Position numbers and translations under genes: made by a program. This document shows, piece after piece, positions 16,480 through 24,295 of a stretch of 64,000 nucleotides of DNA. This stretch comes from DASYKT01 sp035995185 (GTDB lineage: Bacteria; Acidobacteriota; Blastocatellia; Pyrinomonadales; Pyrinomonadaceae): contig DASYKT010000011.1 in assembly GCA_035995185.1 (NCBI GenBank), positions 310,001 through 374,000 on the forward strand, given 5' to 3'. The first letter of the stretch is position 1, and every line of letters starts with the position of its first letter. Below the pieces are notes generated by a model. That model was not told the origin of the DNA. It saw only the letters and a program-made list of their open reading frames with translations, and did not search any database.

Positions 16480-16548
16480 AACCACAAGACACGAAGGACA
16501 CTGGGTAAAAGGGAATATTTACCTGGTGTTTTTTGTGTCTTCAGGGTT
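16480..16548. repeat. Palindromic repeat, family F1, overlapping the ctaA 3' end
   Basis: The left arm AACCACAAGACACGAAGGAC (from 16480) is matched by an inverted arm at 16522-16548 that reads AACCCTGAAGACACAAAAAA on the minus strand. The inner half of the right arm is translated as the last codons of ctaA. It resembles the terminal repeats of the GxxExxY element at 22942-23428. Confidence 0.75.
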
Positions 16549-17481
16549 AAAAGCGTTTCCCTGAGCGGCCAAAAATTCCGCCGACATCAAAACGAACGAT
16601 ATCCACAAAATGTCCGCCAGCAGCAAATGGATCAGCTGCATCACGATCGGCGCCAGCATCACCAGGGTCAGCCCGCCCGCAATTAGCTGCAGGATAATAG
16701 TTAAGGTCAGCACATTGGCCCAGCGTTTTACCCAAAAGCTTTCCGGCGCTTTTTTGACCGCCCAAAGCGCCAGGCAGTAGAGATAAACGCCGAGCGCGAT
16801 CGATAAAATGGGGTGGCTGATGCGCAGGCGTAAAAGAAAATGCGAGGTGTCGGAAAAATCCCGGGCGAAGCCTTCGGCCAGGGTAGCCGAGGGAAAAAGC
16901 ATACTGCTCAGCGCGGCTGTCGAACCGCTCATCCCGACGACAAAAACTCCCAGCACGCCCAGGGTGAGTAAGATCAGGGTCTTGCGCGGAACATTAAAGC
17001 TAATAACATTGCCCCCGCCGGCAAACCACGCGGTCAGCGATAAAAGCGCGACCAGCGCAAAGGTGTTTATCAAATGGCCCGCCATCCAGAAAGGCCGCGC
17101 CGGGGTAAGCGCTTCGGCGGTGTTCCCGGTCAAAACCAGCCCGGCCCCGAGCAGTGCCTCAAAAATAATAAAGACCAGCGAGGCAAAAGCCATCTTTCGC
17201 AGAACATGTTTTTTAGGAAAAGCGCGAAAGGCCCAGATGACCAGAATCACGACCGCGATCAGCGCCAGGCCGCTGGTCAGCCGGTGCGAAAATTCGATAA
17301 CGGTTTTAAGCTGCGGCGCCGAGGGGATGATTTCGCCGCCGCAGGTCAGCCAATGCTGGCCGCAGCCGTCGCCCGATTTTGACGCGCGCAGGAAAACTCC
17401 CCAGAGGATCACCAGCAGGTTAAAACCGAGCGTGAACCACGCGAACCGGGCAAAATTACGGTTGCTTGCCTGAACTTCCAT
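16519..17481 (-). CDS. ctaA: Heme A synthase CtaA / COX15
   Basis: The 320-residue membrane protein has about eight hydrophobic helices and the paired-His layout of CtaA: GQHWLTCGGEIIPS and EFSHRLTSGLALIAV early, MAGHLINTFALVALL in the middle, then LRISHPILSIALGVY and MQLIHLLLADILWI late. CtaA oxidises the C8 methyl of heme O to make heme A for cytochrome oxidase. The Cys in LTCGG may pair with a nearby one as in other bacterial CtaA. The C-terminal tail NPEDTKNTR is encoded by an intergenic repeat arm. No oxidase subunits are adjacent. Confidence 0.9.
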   Translation of the reverse strand: MEVQASNRNFARFAWFTLGFNLLVILWGVFLRASKSGDGCGQHWLTCGGEIIPSAPQLKTVIEFSHRLTSGLALIAVVILVIWAFRAFPKKHVLRKMAFASLVFIIFEALLGAGLVLTGNTAEALTPARPFWMAGHLINTFALVALLSLTAWFAGGGNVISFNVPRKTLILLTLGVLGVFVVGMSGSTAALSSMLFPSATLAEGFARDFSDTSHFLLRLRISHPILSIALGVYLYCLALWAVKKAPESFWVKRWANVLTLTIILQLIAGGLTLVMLAPIVMQLIHLLLADILWISFVLMSAEFLAAQGNAFNPEDTKNTR

Positions 17482-17550
17482 TTTTCGTTAAGTTTAGATG
17501 TTAAGTGTTGTTTTTACAATTGATAGGGCGGTTTTGAAGTATTGGGGTGT

Positions 17551-17730
17551 AACGGTTTTGCCTATAAAGTCAGGGATTTGTCTTATGTTCTGTTCGTGTG
17601 TTTTGGTGTGATTTCGTGGTTTCAGGTCTTAAACTCCAGTAACCAAACACTTAAGACTGGAACCACGAAATCACACGAAGTAACACGAAAACTGCAAAAC
17701 TTGATTTATCTACTTTATAGGCAAGCCGTT
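17551..17730. mobile_element. MITE-like element with TTTGCCTATAAAGT terminal repeats
   Basis: The ends 17551-17570 (AACGGTTTTGCCTATAAAGT) and 17712-17730 are inverted copies differing at about one position. Inside lies a family F3 palindrome (about 17589-17688, arm AACCACGAAATCACACGAAG). A sibling with the same ends is at 37806-37959. No coding sequence is present and no flanking direct repeat was found at this copy. Confidence 0.75.
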
Positions 17731-17769
17731 AAAAGTTAATAGTTATTTTGAATCGAAGCAATAATTTTA

Positions 17770-18522
17770 ATGAAACGCGAACGCATCGATAAGCTTCTGG
17801 TCGCCGCGGGGCTGGCCGATTCGCGCACTAAGGCGCAGGCGCTGGTGATGGCGGGCGTTGTGCTGGCCGATGAGCAGCGCGTCGAGAAATCTTCGCAGGA
17901 GTTTTCGACGGAAGTCGCATTGCGGATAAAAGGCGAAACGGCGGAGACAAGATACGCCAGCCGCGGCGGGCTTAAGCTGGAAAAAGCGCTGGAAGAATTT
18001 GGCGTCGAAGCAGCGGACCTGATTTGCCTGGACATCGGCGCTTCGACCGGCGGTTTTACCGATTGCCTGCTGCAGCGCGGTGCGAAAAAAGTGGTGGCCA
18101 TCGATGCGGGCACCAATCAGATGGTGTGGAGGCTGCGAAACGACGAACGCGTCGACGTGCGCGAAAACGTCAACGCTCGTTATCTGAAACCTGAAGATCT
18201 CGGGGAAAAATTCGATCTGATTGTGATGGATGTTTCTTTTATCTCAGTCACAAAAATTTTTCCGGTGCTGGGCGATCTGCTAAAAGAAAACGGTAAAATG
18301 ATCGTGCTGATAAAACCGCAGTTCGAAGTGGGAAAAGGCGAGGTCGGTAAAGGCGGCATCGTTCGCGAAGATGAGAAACATCAGCGGGTAGTTAAGGAAG
18401 TAAATGCCTCGGCGGCGGAATTCGGTTTTGAAATTCTGGGGTTGATCGAATCGCCGATCCTGGGCGGGGATGGTAATAAAGAATTTTTGGGGTTTTATAA
18501 GAAATTGCAAGGCGCAAACTAA
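17770..18522 (+). CDS. tlyA: TlyA-family S4/FtsJ RNA methyltransferase (hemolysin-A-like)
   Basis: The 250-residue protein starts with an S4 RNA-binding domain (about 4-62: ERIDKLLVAAGLADSRTKAQ). An FtsJ-type Rossmann methyltransferase follows, with YASRGGLKLEKALEEF, the SAM loop CLDIGASTGGFTDCLLQRGA, VIAID-like (VVAIDAGTNQM) and DVSFISVTKI. IKPQFEVGKGEVGKGGIVRE matches the family. TlyA 2'-O-methylates 16S and 23S rRNA in mycobacteria; members elsewhere are mostly uncharacterised. The gene stands alone, flanked by palindromic repeats on both sides. Confidence 0.92.
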   Translation: MKRERIDKLLVAAGLADSRTKAQALVMAGVVLADEQRVEKSSQEFSTEVALRIKGETAETRYASRGGLKLEKALEEFGVEAADLICLDIGASTGGFTDCLLQRGAKKVVAIDAGTNQMVWRLRNDERVDVRENVNARYLKPEDLGEKFDLIVMDVSFISVTKIFPVLGDLLKENGKMIVLIKPQFEVGKGEVGKGGIVREDEKHQRVVKEVNASAAEFGFEILGLIESPILGGDGNKEFLGFYKKLQGAN

Positions 18523-18533
18523 CTGGAGCCGCC

Positions 18534-18607
18534 TAGTGTGTTTCGTGGTTAATTTTGGTTTGCATAGACGCCGGCAAATAGAACCACGAATTACACTAAA
18601 CACACGA
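18534..18607. repeat. Palindromic intergenic repeat, family F3
   Basis: The left arm TAGTGTGTTTCGTGGTT (18534-18550) is inverted at 18582-18607, which begins AACCACGAATTACACTAAAC. It starts 11 bases after the tlyA stop codon. Confidence 0.85.
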
Positions 18608-18635
18608 AAAGTCTCGTATATCCACTTCGCAGCTT

Positions 18636-19160
18636 ATGAAAGAATTTTTAGCACAACTTAAAAATATCAAGGACTCGTATCGGATCTTTATTCGCGAGAA
18701 TTTTGAGTTCAAAGCGAAGGACTGCGGTGTGTGCGAGACAAAGGGCGCTTGCTGCCAGGACGAACATTTTGTAAACGTGCATATCACCCGACTGGAAGCG
18801 GAAGCGGTCTTATCGGCGCTAAAAGAAAAAGGAAAACTGGACGAGGTCTTGGCGCGAAATAAAAAAACCATCGCTCGCTATGGCCTTAATGAAGGCGGCG
18901 ATACTTATACGCAAACTTTTTCCTGCCCGCTTTTTGAAAAAGACGCCGGATGCCTGGTCCACGCAGAAGGCAAGCCCGTGCCTTGTATCGGGCATGCCTG
19001 CTATGAAAATCAGCAGGACCTGCCGCCGCAATTCTTACAGGACAGGGCCGAATTAAAAATAGAAAAATTAAATAGCGAAGCCTATGGCGACAAAGCCAAA
19101 TGGCTGCCGCTGCCCTTATGGCTGGAGCGCCTGGAGCAGATGGAAAGGGTGAGCAAATGA
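18636..19160 (+). CDS. YkgJ-family cysteine-cluster protein
   Basis: The 174-residue cytoplasmic protein has a cysteine cluster of the YkgJ/FliB type: CGVCETKGACCQDE near residue 29 and CPLFEKDAGCLVHAEGKPVP with a following CIGHACYE. This family is thought to bind zinc or an iron-sulfur cluster; its reaction is not established. The stop codon overlaps the start of the GNAT gene (ATGA), so the pair is translationally coupled and probably acts together. Confidence 0.82.
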   Translation: MKEFLAQLKNIKDSYRIFIRENFEFKAKDCGVCETKGACCQDEHFVNVHITRLEAEAVLSALKEKGKLDEVLARNKKTIARYGLNEGGDTYTQTFSCPLFEKDAGCLVHAEGKPVPCIGHACYENQQDLPPQFLQDRAELKIEKLNSEAYGDKAKWLPLPLWLERLEQMERVSK

Positions 19161-19621
19161 ACGTTCGCCCGGCAACCCAGGACGACGTGCCTCGAATAGT
19201 CAAACTGATAGGCGAAGTGTGGGCGGAATACGGCTGCATTTTAAACACCGATATCGAAGAGCAGTATCTGCTCACGCCGGCCGAATATTTCCATTCGAAA
19301 AACGGCGAGTTTTGGGTGGTTGAGACAGACGGAAAGATCGTGGCGACCTGTGCCGTGCAGATGCACGATCAAAACATCGCCGAACTAAAAAGCCTGTATG
19401 TTCATAAAGACGCAAGGAAGCGCGGGCTTGGCTGCCAATTGACGGAGATGACGATGGATTTCGCCCGGGACAGAGGGGCAACGGAAATGATCTTGTGGTC
19501 AGACACGCGTTTCGAAGCCGCGCACAGGCTTTATGAACGGCTCGGTTTCGCGAAAACCGGAGAGCGTAAATTAGACGATATAAACAATACGACCGAGTTC
19601 GGTTTTGGGAAACGGATGTAG
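19157..19621 (+). CDS. GNAT-family N-acetyltransferase
   Basis: The 154-residue product is read from the ATG at 19157, which overlaps the previous stop codon; longer upstream reading in the same frame lacks family similarity. The GNAT fold is clear: MNVRPATQDDVPRIVKLIGE at the start, ELKSLYVHKDARKRGLGCQL with the acetyl-CoA loop (R-x-x-G-x-G), and HRLYERLGFAKTGERKLDDI near the end. It acetylates an unknown amine substrate. Coupling to a YkgJ-like protein is notable, but gives no specific function. Confidence 0.88.
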   Translation: MNVRPATQDDVPRIVKLIGEVWAEYGCILNTDIEEQYLLTPAEYFHSKNGEFWVVETDGKIVATCAVQMHDQNIAELKSLYVHKDARKRGLGCQLTEMTMDFARDRGATEMILWSDTRFEAAHRLYERLGFAKTGERKLDDINNTTEFGFGKRM

Positions 19622-19627
19622 TTTTTA

Positions 19628-19728
19628 TGTAGCGCCGTCCGTCTCGGCGGCTGTCCTGACGGCGTCCCGCCGTCAGATTTTGCGCGGGCGAGACGCCCGC
19701 ACGACGGCCAGCGGGACGCTGGCGCTAC
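19628..19728. repeat. GC-rich palindromic repeat, family D
   Basis: The copy begins TGTAGCGCCGTCCGTCTCGG and ends in inverted form (GGACGCTGGCGCTAC). Internal hairpins include ACGGCGTCCCGCCGT and GCGGGCGAGACGCCCGC. A shorter copy is at 11561-11628. Confidence 0.8.
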
Positions 19729-19783
19729 TCTGCAAAACTTGCAGTTTATTCGCGATTAGTGAATCATTGTCAAAATATTTTAA

Positions 19784-20650
19784 ATGCCGGATGAATCAAT
19801 CAAATGCGTCGGTGTGATCGTCAAGCCTCATCACTCAGAGGCTTGGGACACGGCCTGCGAGCTTTCCGATTGGCTGAAAAAGCGGAACATCGATCTGGTG
19901 GGCCGGTCGCTGGCCGAAGATGAGGTGTGCCGGGTTCCGACGCTTCCGGCCGACGAATTCGTTGCCAAGGCCGATCTGATCATCGTGCTGGGCGGCGACG
20001 GAACGATGATCGCCGCCGCGCGGCTTTTAGGCAACGCCGAGATCCCGGTGCTGGGTGTTAATTACGGCAGCCTCGGTTATCTGACGGATTTTCGCATCGA
20101 GGAGATGTTTCCCGCGCTGGAAGCCGTGCTGGAGGGAAATTACAAACTCGACCGGCGCGTTACTTTAAATGTCCGCCATCATCGCGGTGAAAATATTCTC
20201 TCGGAAAGCCGCGTGTTAAATGACGTGGTGATAAACAAAGCTGCGCTGGCGCGGATCATCGAGATCAGAGTCGAACTCGACGGCCACTATGTAAATTCTT
20301 TTCGCGCGGACGGCTTGATCGTGGCCACGCCGACCGGTTCGACGGCTTACAATCTTTCGGCGGGCGGGCCGATCGTTTTTCCTTCCATGCGGGCGATGGT
20401 GCTGACGCCGATCTGTCCTTTTACTTTATCCAACCGCCCGATCGTCGTTCCTGACGAGGCCGAGATAAGGTTGAGCATGGAAACGAATAACGAAGAAGTG
20501 GCGCTCACGCTGGACGGGCAGGTAGGCTTTGAACTCGAGGGCGGCGATGTGATAACGATCAGCAAAAGCGATTCGACCTTTAATCTCGTACAGCCGACGA
20601 ACAGAAATTATTTCGATGTTTTACGCGACAAATTGAAATGGGGGCGGTAG
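19784..20650 (+). CDS. nadK: NAD kinase
   Basis: The 288-residue protein carries the NAD kinase signatures: IIVLGGDGTMIAAARLL (GGDGT, nucleotide binding), VLGVNYGSLGYLTDF, the substrate block NDVVINKAALARI, and SFRADGLIVATPTGSTAYNL in the C-terminal beta-rich domain. It phosphorylates NAD to NADP, an essential cytoplasmic step. The length and domain order are typical. The gene is monocistronic and flanked by repeats. Confidence 0.96.
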   Translation: MPDESIKCVGVIVKPHHSEAWDTACELSDWLKKRNIDLVGRSLAEDEVCRVPTLPADEFVAKADLIIVLGGDGTMIAAARLLGNAEIPVLGVNYGSLGYLTDFRIEEMFPALEAVLEGNYKLDRRVTLNVRHHRGENILSESRVLNDVVINKAALARIIEIRVELDGHYVNSFRADGLIVATPTGSTAYNLSAGGPIVFPSMRAMVLTPICPFTLSNRPIVVPDEAEIRLSMETNNEEVALTLDGQVGFELEGGDVITISKSDSTFNLVQPTNRNYFDVLRDKLKWGR

Positions 20651-20676
20651 GCCTTCACTTATAAATAACGGATGCC

Positions 20677-20743
20677 GCCACGAATGTCACAAATAACACG
20701 AATAAAGAATTTTCACATTCGTGTTATTTGTGTAATTAGTGGC
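20677..20743. repeat. Palindromic intergenic repeat, family F2
   Basis: The left arm from 20677 (GCCACGAATGTCACAAATAA) and right arm 20717-20743 are near-perfect inverted copies with a 13-bp loop. Confidence 0.88.
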
Positions 20744-20779
20744 TAACAATGAACACCTGGTTTAAACTGACAAATATAT

Positions 20780-22198
20780 ATGAGCGAACAAGAAAATAAA
20801 CCGAACGAAGAGCTGGCCCCGGATAGCTTTGAACAGGAACTCAGGACCGACCTTGACGACGCGACGACCGATAAGCCTCGCGGCTTGGCGCTGCACACAA
20901 AGGTGCTGATCGGGCTGGTCGTAGGCGTGATCGGCGGCGTGGGCTGTCATGAGCTGTTTGGCGATAATCCGAATCTGGGATGGTTCATCGATAATTTTAC
21001 CAATCCGATCGGGCAATTGTTCCTCAGCCTGCTGTTGATGATCGTGGTGCCGCTGGTTTTTTCTTCGCTCATTGTCGGCGTGGCAGGCATCGGCGATATT
21101 CGCAAACTGGGCCGGATAGGGCTTAAATCTTTTGCCTATTGCCTGATCATCTCGGCGATTTCGGTGGTCATCGGTTTGGGCCTGGCCAATACCATTCAGC
21201 CGGGAAAACGCATCAGCCAGGAAACGGCGACGAAGATGAAAGACCAGTTTGGCAGCGCTGCCAAAAGCCAGTTGGAGTCGCAAAAGAAAAGCGAGGAAGT
21301 GGCCAAGCAGGACACGGCATTAATGTCGGTGGTAAAAACCATCGTGCCGAAGAACATTTTTTACTCCATCGGCAGCGGCGAAAATCCCAACATGCTGCAC
21401 GTGATGTTTTTTGCGCTCATCATCGGCATCGCCATCACGCTTTTACCGGCGGACAGGACGCAGACTTTTGTCGGGTTCATGGAGTCGCTGTTTCAGATCA
21501 GCTCAAAGCTCATCGACATCATAATGAAACTCGCGCCGTATGCCGTGGCCTGTTTGATCTTTACTAATATGGCGCGGTTCGGGATAGAGCTTTTGTTCGC
21601 ACTGGGCTGGTTTGTGGCGGCCGTGCTGATCGGGCTTTCGCTGCATATGTTCGGCGTGTATTCGCTATCGGTTTATTTTCTTTCGAAACTCAACCCGCTC
21701 GATTTTTTCCGCCGCGTCAGGACTGTGATCCTGACCGCGTTTTCCACCAGCTCTTCAAATGCGACGCTGCCTACCGCGCTCAGAGTGTCGGAAGAAAACC
21801 TGGGCGTGCCGCGCGAGATAAACAGTTTTGTGCTGACGGTGGGCGCTACCGCCAACCAGAACGGCACGGCGCTTTATGAAGGCATCACGGTGCTTTTCCT
21901 GGCGCAGCTGGCCGGAGTGGAATTATCGCTCGGAGCGCAATTGATGGTCGTTTACCTGGCTATCCTCGGAGGTATCGGAACGGCCGGTGTGCCGAGCGGT
22001 TCGATCCCTTTTATCATCGGGATACTGGCCATGATCGGCGTCGATCCGGCATTGATCGCGATCATCCTGGGCGTCGACCGCCTGCTCGATATGTGCCGCA
22101 CTACCTTGAACGTGGTGGGCGATATCACGGCGGCGACCTACGTGGCGCGTTCGGAAGGATACGAACTGCTCAAAACTCATCCGGCTGAAGCAAGCTAG
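20780..22198 (+). CDS. Dicarboxylate/amino acid:cation symporter (DAACS family)
   Basis: The 472-residue protein shows the glutamate-transporter-homologue layout: about eight membrane helices, the NPIGQLFLSLLLMIVVPLVF region (helix 2), the serine-rich hairpin TAFSTSSSNATLPTALRVSE, and the NQNGTALYEGITVLFLAQL and GVPSGSIPFIIGIL substrate/cation sites. It takes up C4-dicarboxylates or acidic amino acids with Na+ or H+. A charged stretch of about 45 residues (KRISQETATKMKDQF and following) forms a long loop. A 35-residue acidic N-terminal extension is cytoplasmic. The rhomboid gene starts 15 bp later, so they probably share a transcript. Confidence 0.93.
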   Translation: MSEQENKPNEELAPDSFEQELRTDLDDATTDKPRGLALHTKVLIGLVVGVIGGVGCHELFGDNPNLGWFIDNFTNPIGQLFLSLLLMIVVPLVFSSLIVGVAGIGDIRKLGRIGLKSFAYCLIISAISVVIGLGLANTIQPGKRISQETATKMKDQFGSAAKSQLESQKKSEEVAKQDTALMSVVKTIVPKNIFYSIGSGENPNMLHVMFFALIIGIAITLLPADRTQTFVGFMESLFQISSKLIDIIMKLAPYAVACLIFTNMARFGIELLFALGWFVAAVLIGLSLHMFGVYSLSVYFLSKLNPLDFFRRVRTVILTAFSTSSSNATLPTALRVSEENLGVPREINSFVLTVGATANQNGTALYEGITVLFLAQLAGVELSLGAQLMVVYLAILGGIGTAGVPSGSIPFIIGILAMIGVDPALIAIILGVDRLLDMCRTTLNVVGDITAATYVARSEGYELLKTHPAEAS

Positions 22199-22213
22199 GC
22201 AAGAGGTAATTAA

Positions 22214-22960
22214 ATGTTTCCGATCGGCGATGACAATAGCGAAGTTTTTACCACGCCGTATGTGAATTACACGTTGATCGCGATCAACATTCTGGTGTTT
22301 TTGCTGTTGCAGCAGGCCGGATATAACGATCAGTTTACCTACGCGTTTTCCCTGGTGCCGAGAGAAATAATGACCGGGCAGGACCTGGCGGGAGCTCAGG
22401 TGATCAAAGACACCCTTACCGGCCAGGTGCTCGGAAAAGTAACGCTCGAACCCACGCCGTTTTCCGTCTACATAACATTTTTGTCATCGATGTTCATGCA
22501 CGGCGGCATCATGCATATTTTCGGCAATATGCTTTTCCTCTGGATCTTCGGCGACAACATCGAACACCGCATCGGGCATATTCGCTACCTTGTTTTTTAC
22601 CTGATCTGTGGATTTCTCGCGGCCGTCGGGCAGATCGTGATGGACACCAACTCGGCCATCCCGATGCTCGGAGCTTCGGGAGCTATTTCCGGTGTTCTGG
22701 GCGGATACATTTTGCTGTTTCCTCATAACCGCGTCCGCGCCATCATATTCAATTTTCTCACGACCGTTCCCGCCTTTGTCGCACTGGGGTTGTGGATAGG
22801 TTACCAGCTGCTCGCGAGTTACCTGGGCGGCGGAGAAGGCGGTGTCGCCTACGCGGCACACATCGGCGGTTTCCTGGGCGGCCTGGCATTGATAAAGATA
22901 TTCGCTATTGGAATGGACCCTGGAGGAACTGGAGGAAGATATTCACCACCAAGACACTAA
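22214..22960 (+). CDS. Rhomboid-family intramembrane serine protease
   Basis: The 248-residue membrane protein has six helices with the rhomboid motifs: MFMHGGIMHIFGNMLFLWIF (helix 2, HxxxN), the catalytic Ser in MLGASGAISGVLGGYILLFP (GASG) and the catalytic His in AAHIGGFLGGLALIKIF. It should cleave transmembrane substrates; targets are unknown. The last residues YSPPRH and the stop codon come from the left terminal repeat of the GxxExxY element, so the original C-terminus was replaced or extended by the insertion. Confidence 0.92.
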   Translation: MFPIGDDNSEVFTTPYVNYTLIAINILVFLLLQQAGYNDQFTYAFSLVPREIMTGQDLAGAQVIKDTLTGQVLGKVTLEPTPFSVYITFLSSMFMHGGIMHIFGNMLFLWIFGDNIEHRIGHIRYLVFYLICGFLAAVGQIVMDTNSAIPMLGASGAISGVLGGYILLFPHNRVRAIIFNFLTTVPAFVALGLWIGYQLLASYLGGGEGGVAYAAHIGGFLGGLALIKIFAIGMDPGGTGGRYSPPRH

Positions 22961-23428
22961 GGACACAAAGGAAAGAATAAAAATAATATAGGGGAAACAC
23001 GACAATGAGCTACGATCCTATCCCACAGGACGTTGAGATAATTGCCAAAGAAGCGGTCAATTGTGCCTTAAAAGTTCATAAATCACTGGGCCCGGGACTT
23101 TTGGAAAGTGTTTATGAAGTTTGTCTGGCACACGAATTGGAAAAAACAAGACTCACTGTAGAGAAGCAGATCAAGCTTCCTGTTGTCTACGACGGCGTGG
23201 TTCTTGACGCCGGGATGAGATTGGATCTCTGGGTCGAAAGAAAACTGATAATAGAAATTAAGACCGTTGAAAATTTGCTGCCTGTGCACCAGGCACAATT
23301 GCTTACCTACCTAAAGTTGACTAAAAACCGTCTCGGTCTTCTGATGAATTTCAATGTCCCACTGATCAGGGCAGGTATCAAACGAATTGTTTTATGATCC
23401 TTTGTGTTCTTTGTGTTTTTGTGGTGAA
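22942..23428. mobile_element. GxxExxY gene enclosed by 31-bp inverted repeats
   Basis: The left repeat 22942-22972 (TTCACCACCAAGACACTAAG at its start) and right repeat 23398-23428 are inverted copies, identical at 27 of 31 positions by my count. The 487-bp unit contains one gene, 23005-23397, and the right repeat begins right after its stop codon. The left repeat overwrites the rhomboid 3' end. Short gene-less palindromes with related arms (16480-16548) occur in the same window. No flanking direct repeat was found. That the unit moves is my inference. Confidence 0.65.
23005..23397 (+). CDS. GxxExxY protein (PD-(D/E)XK nuclease-like)
   Basis: The 130-residue protein has the defining motif G31-LL-E34-SV-Y37. 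Nuclease-like residues of the PD-(D/E)XK fold follow: Asp74 in RLDLWVE, Glu84 and Lys86 in IIEIKTVE, and Gln98-x3-Tyr102 (QLLTY) as in RecB-type nucleases. The family has no established function to my knowledge, although it is widespread in multicopy form. The ORF fills the space between two inverted repeats, which suggests it acts on them. All putative catalytic residues are present here, unlike in the degenerate copy at 34295-34673. AGGGGAAA lies ahead of the ATG. Confidence 0.85.
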   Translation: MSYDPIPQDVEIIAKEAVNCALKVHKSLGPGLLESVYEVCLAHELEKTRLTVEKQIKLPVVYDGVVLDAGMRLDLWVERKLIIEIKTVENLLPVHQAQLLTYLKLTKNRLGLLMNFNVPLIRAGIKRIVL

Positions 23429-23441
23429 AAATCCGGAAATC

Positions 23442-24266
23442 TTAATATTCAAACCACTGGGTAGGTTCTTTGGCGCTGGAGAGGACGATCTCGGTCTCGG
23501 GCGGAAAGAGTGAATGGCGGCTTTTGAGCGCCATTTCGGCGGTCAGTTTTGCGAGGTGGGGCTCGTTCGCTTTTTGTGAAAGGTGCATCAGGATAACGTG
23601 GCGCGCGGCGCCGTCAAAATCGTTCGTCAGCCATTCGGCCAGGTCCTCGTTTGAAAGATGTCCCGAGCGCGAAGCGATCCGCTGTTTCAAAGACCACGGG
23701 TACACCGTACAGGCGCGCAGCATATCGACGTTGTGATTCGATTCGATCATGATCCCGTCACAATGGCGCAGCCTCTCCTTCATCAATTTCGTGAAGTGCC
23801 CGAAATCCGTCAGCGAAGCGATCCGCACGCCGTTGTGCTCGGCGACAAAGCCCATGTTGTCCGCCGCGTCGTGCGGCACCGTGAACGGGTGAAAATCGAT
23901 CTCGCCGATGCGAAAATCCTGGCCGGCTTGTATCTCAACCGCGCGGTCTTTGACCGCCGCCGAACGTCTCTGCGGCTCTTCGTTAGAAGAATAAAATGTT
24001 TCCCCGAGATAAGCTTCGTGAGTTTCGCCGGAAATAAAGACCGGGCATTTTACCAGGTTGAGCAAAACCCGCAGCCCGCCGACGTGATCGCTGTGTTCGT
24101 GGGTGACGATGACCGCGTCCAGAGAAGTTATATCTTCACCGCGCATCGCCATGCGGCGCGCGATCTCGCGTGCGCTCAAGCCCGCGTCGATCAGGACCCT
24201 GGTTTTTCCGGCCGAGATCAAAAGGGCGTTGCCCGTGGAACCGCTGCCTAAGACGGTGAATTTCAT
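23442..24266 (-). CDS. Metallo-beta-lactamase-fold hydrolase, YycJ/WalJ-like
   Basis: The 274-residue protein starts MKFTVLGSGSTGNALLISAG, as in the YycJ/WalJ group of exonuclease-like metallo-beta-lactamases. The zinc motif is VTHEHSDHVGGLRVL (HxHxDH). Later ligands are in FTVPHDAADNMGFV, SLTDFGHF and LMHLSQKANEP. The end (VLSSAKEPTQWFEY) is family-like. WalJ homologues have been linked to DNA metabolism and cell-wall signalling in Firmicutes; the role here is unknown. The gene is convergent with the GxxExxY gene. Confidence 0.88.
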   Translation of the reverse strand: MKFTVLGSGSTGNALLISAGKTRVLIDAGLSAREIARRMAMRGEDITSLDAVIVTHEHSDHVGGLRVLLNLVKCPVFISGETHEAYLGETFYSSNEEPQRRSAAVKDRAVEIQAGQDFRIGEIDFHPFTVPHDAADNMGFVAEHNGVRIASLTDFGHFTKLMKERLRHCDGIMIESNHNVDMLRACTVYPWSLKQRIASRSGHLSNEDLAEWLTNDFDGAARHVILMHLSQKANEPHLAKLTAEMALKSRHSLFPPETEIVLSSAKEPTQWFEY

Positions 24267-24295
24267 CGTTAAAGTTGTATCATAAATGAAACAGA

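Noticed and set aside
20762..21283. Minus-strand frame opposite the dicarboxylate symporter
   Set aside because: Its sequence is a complement artefact of membrane helices and it overlaps a well-supported gene.
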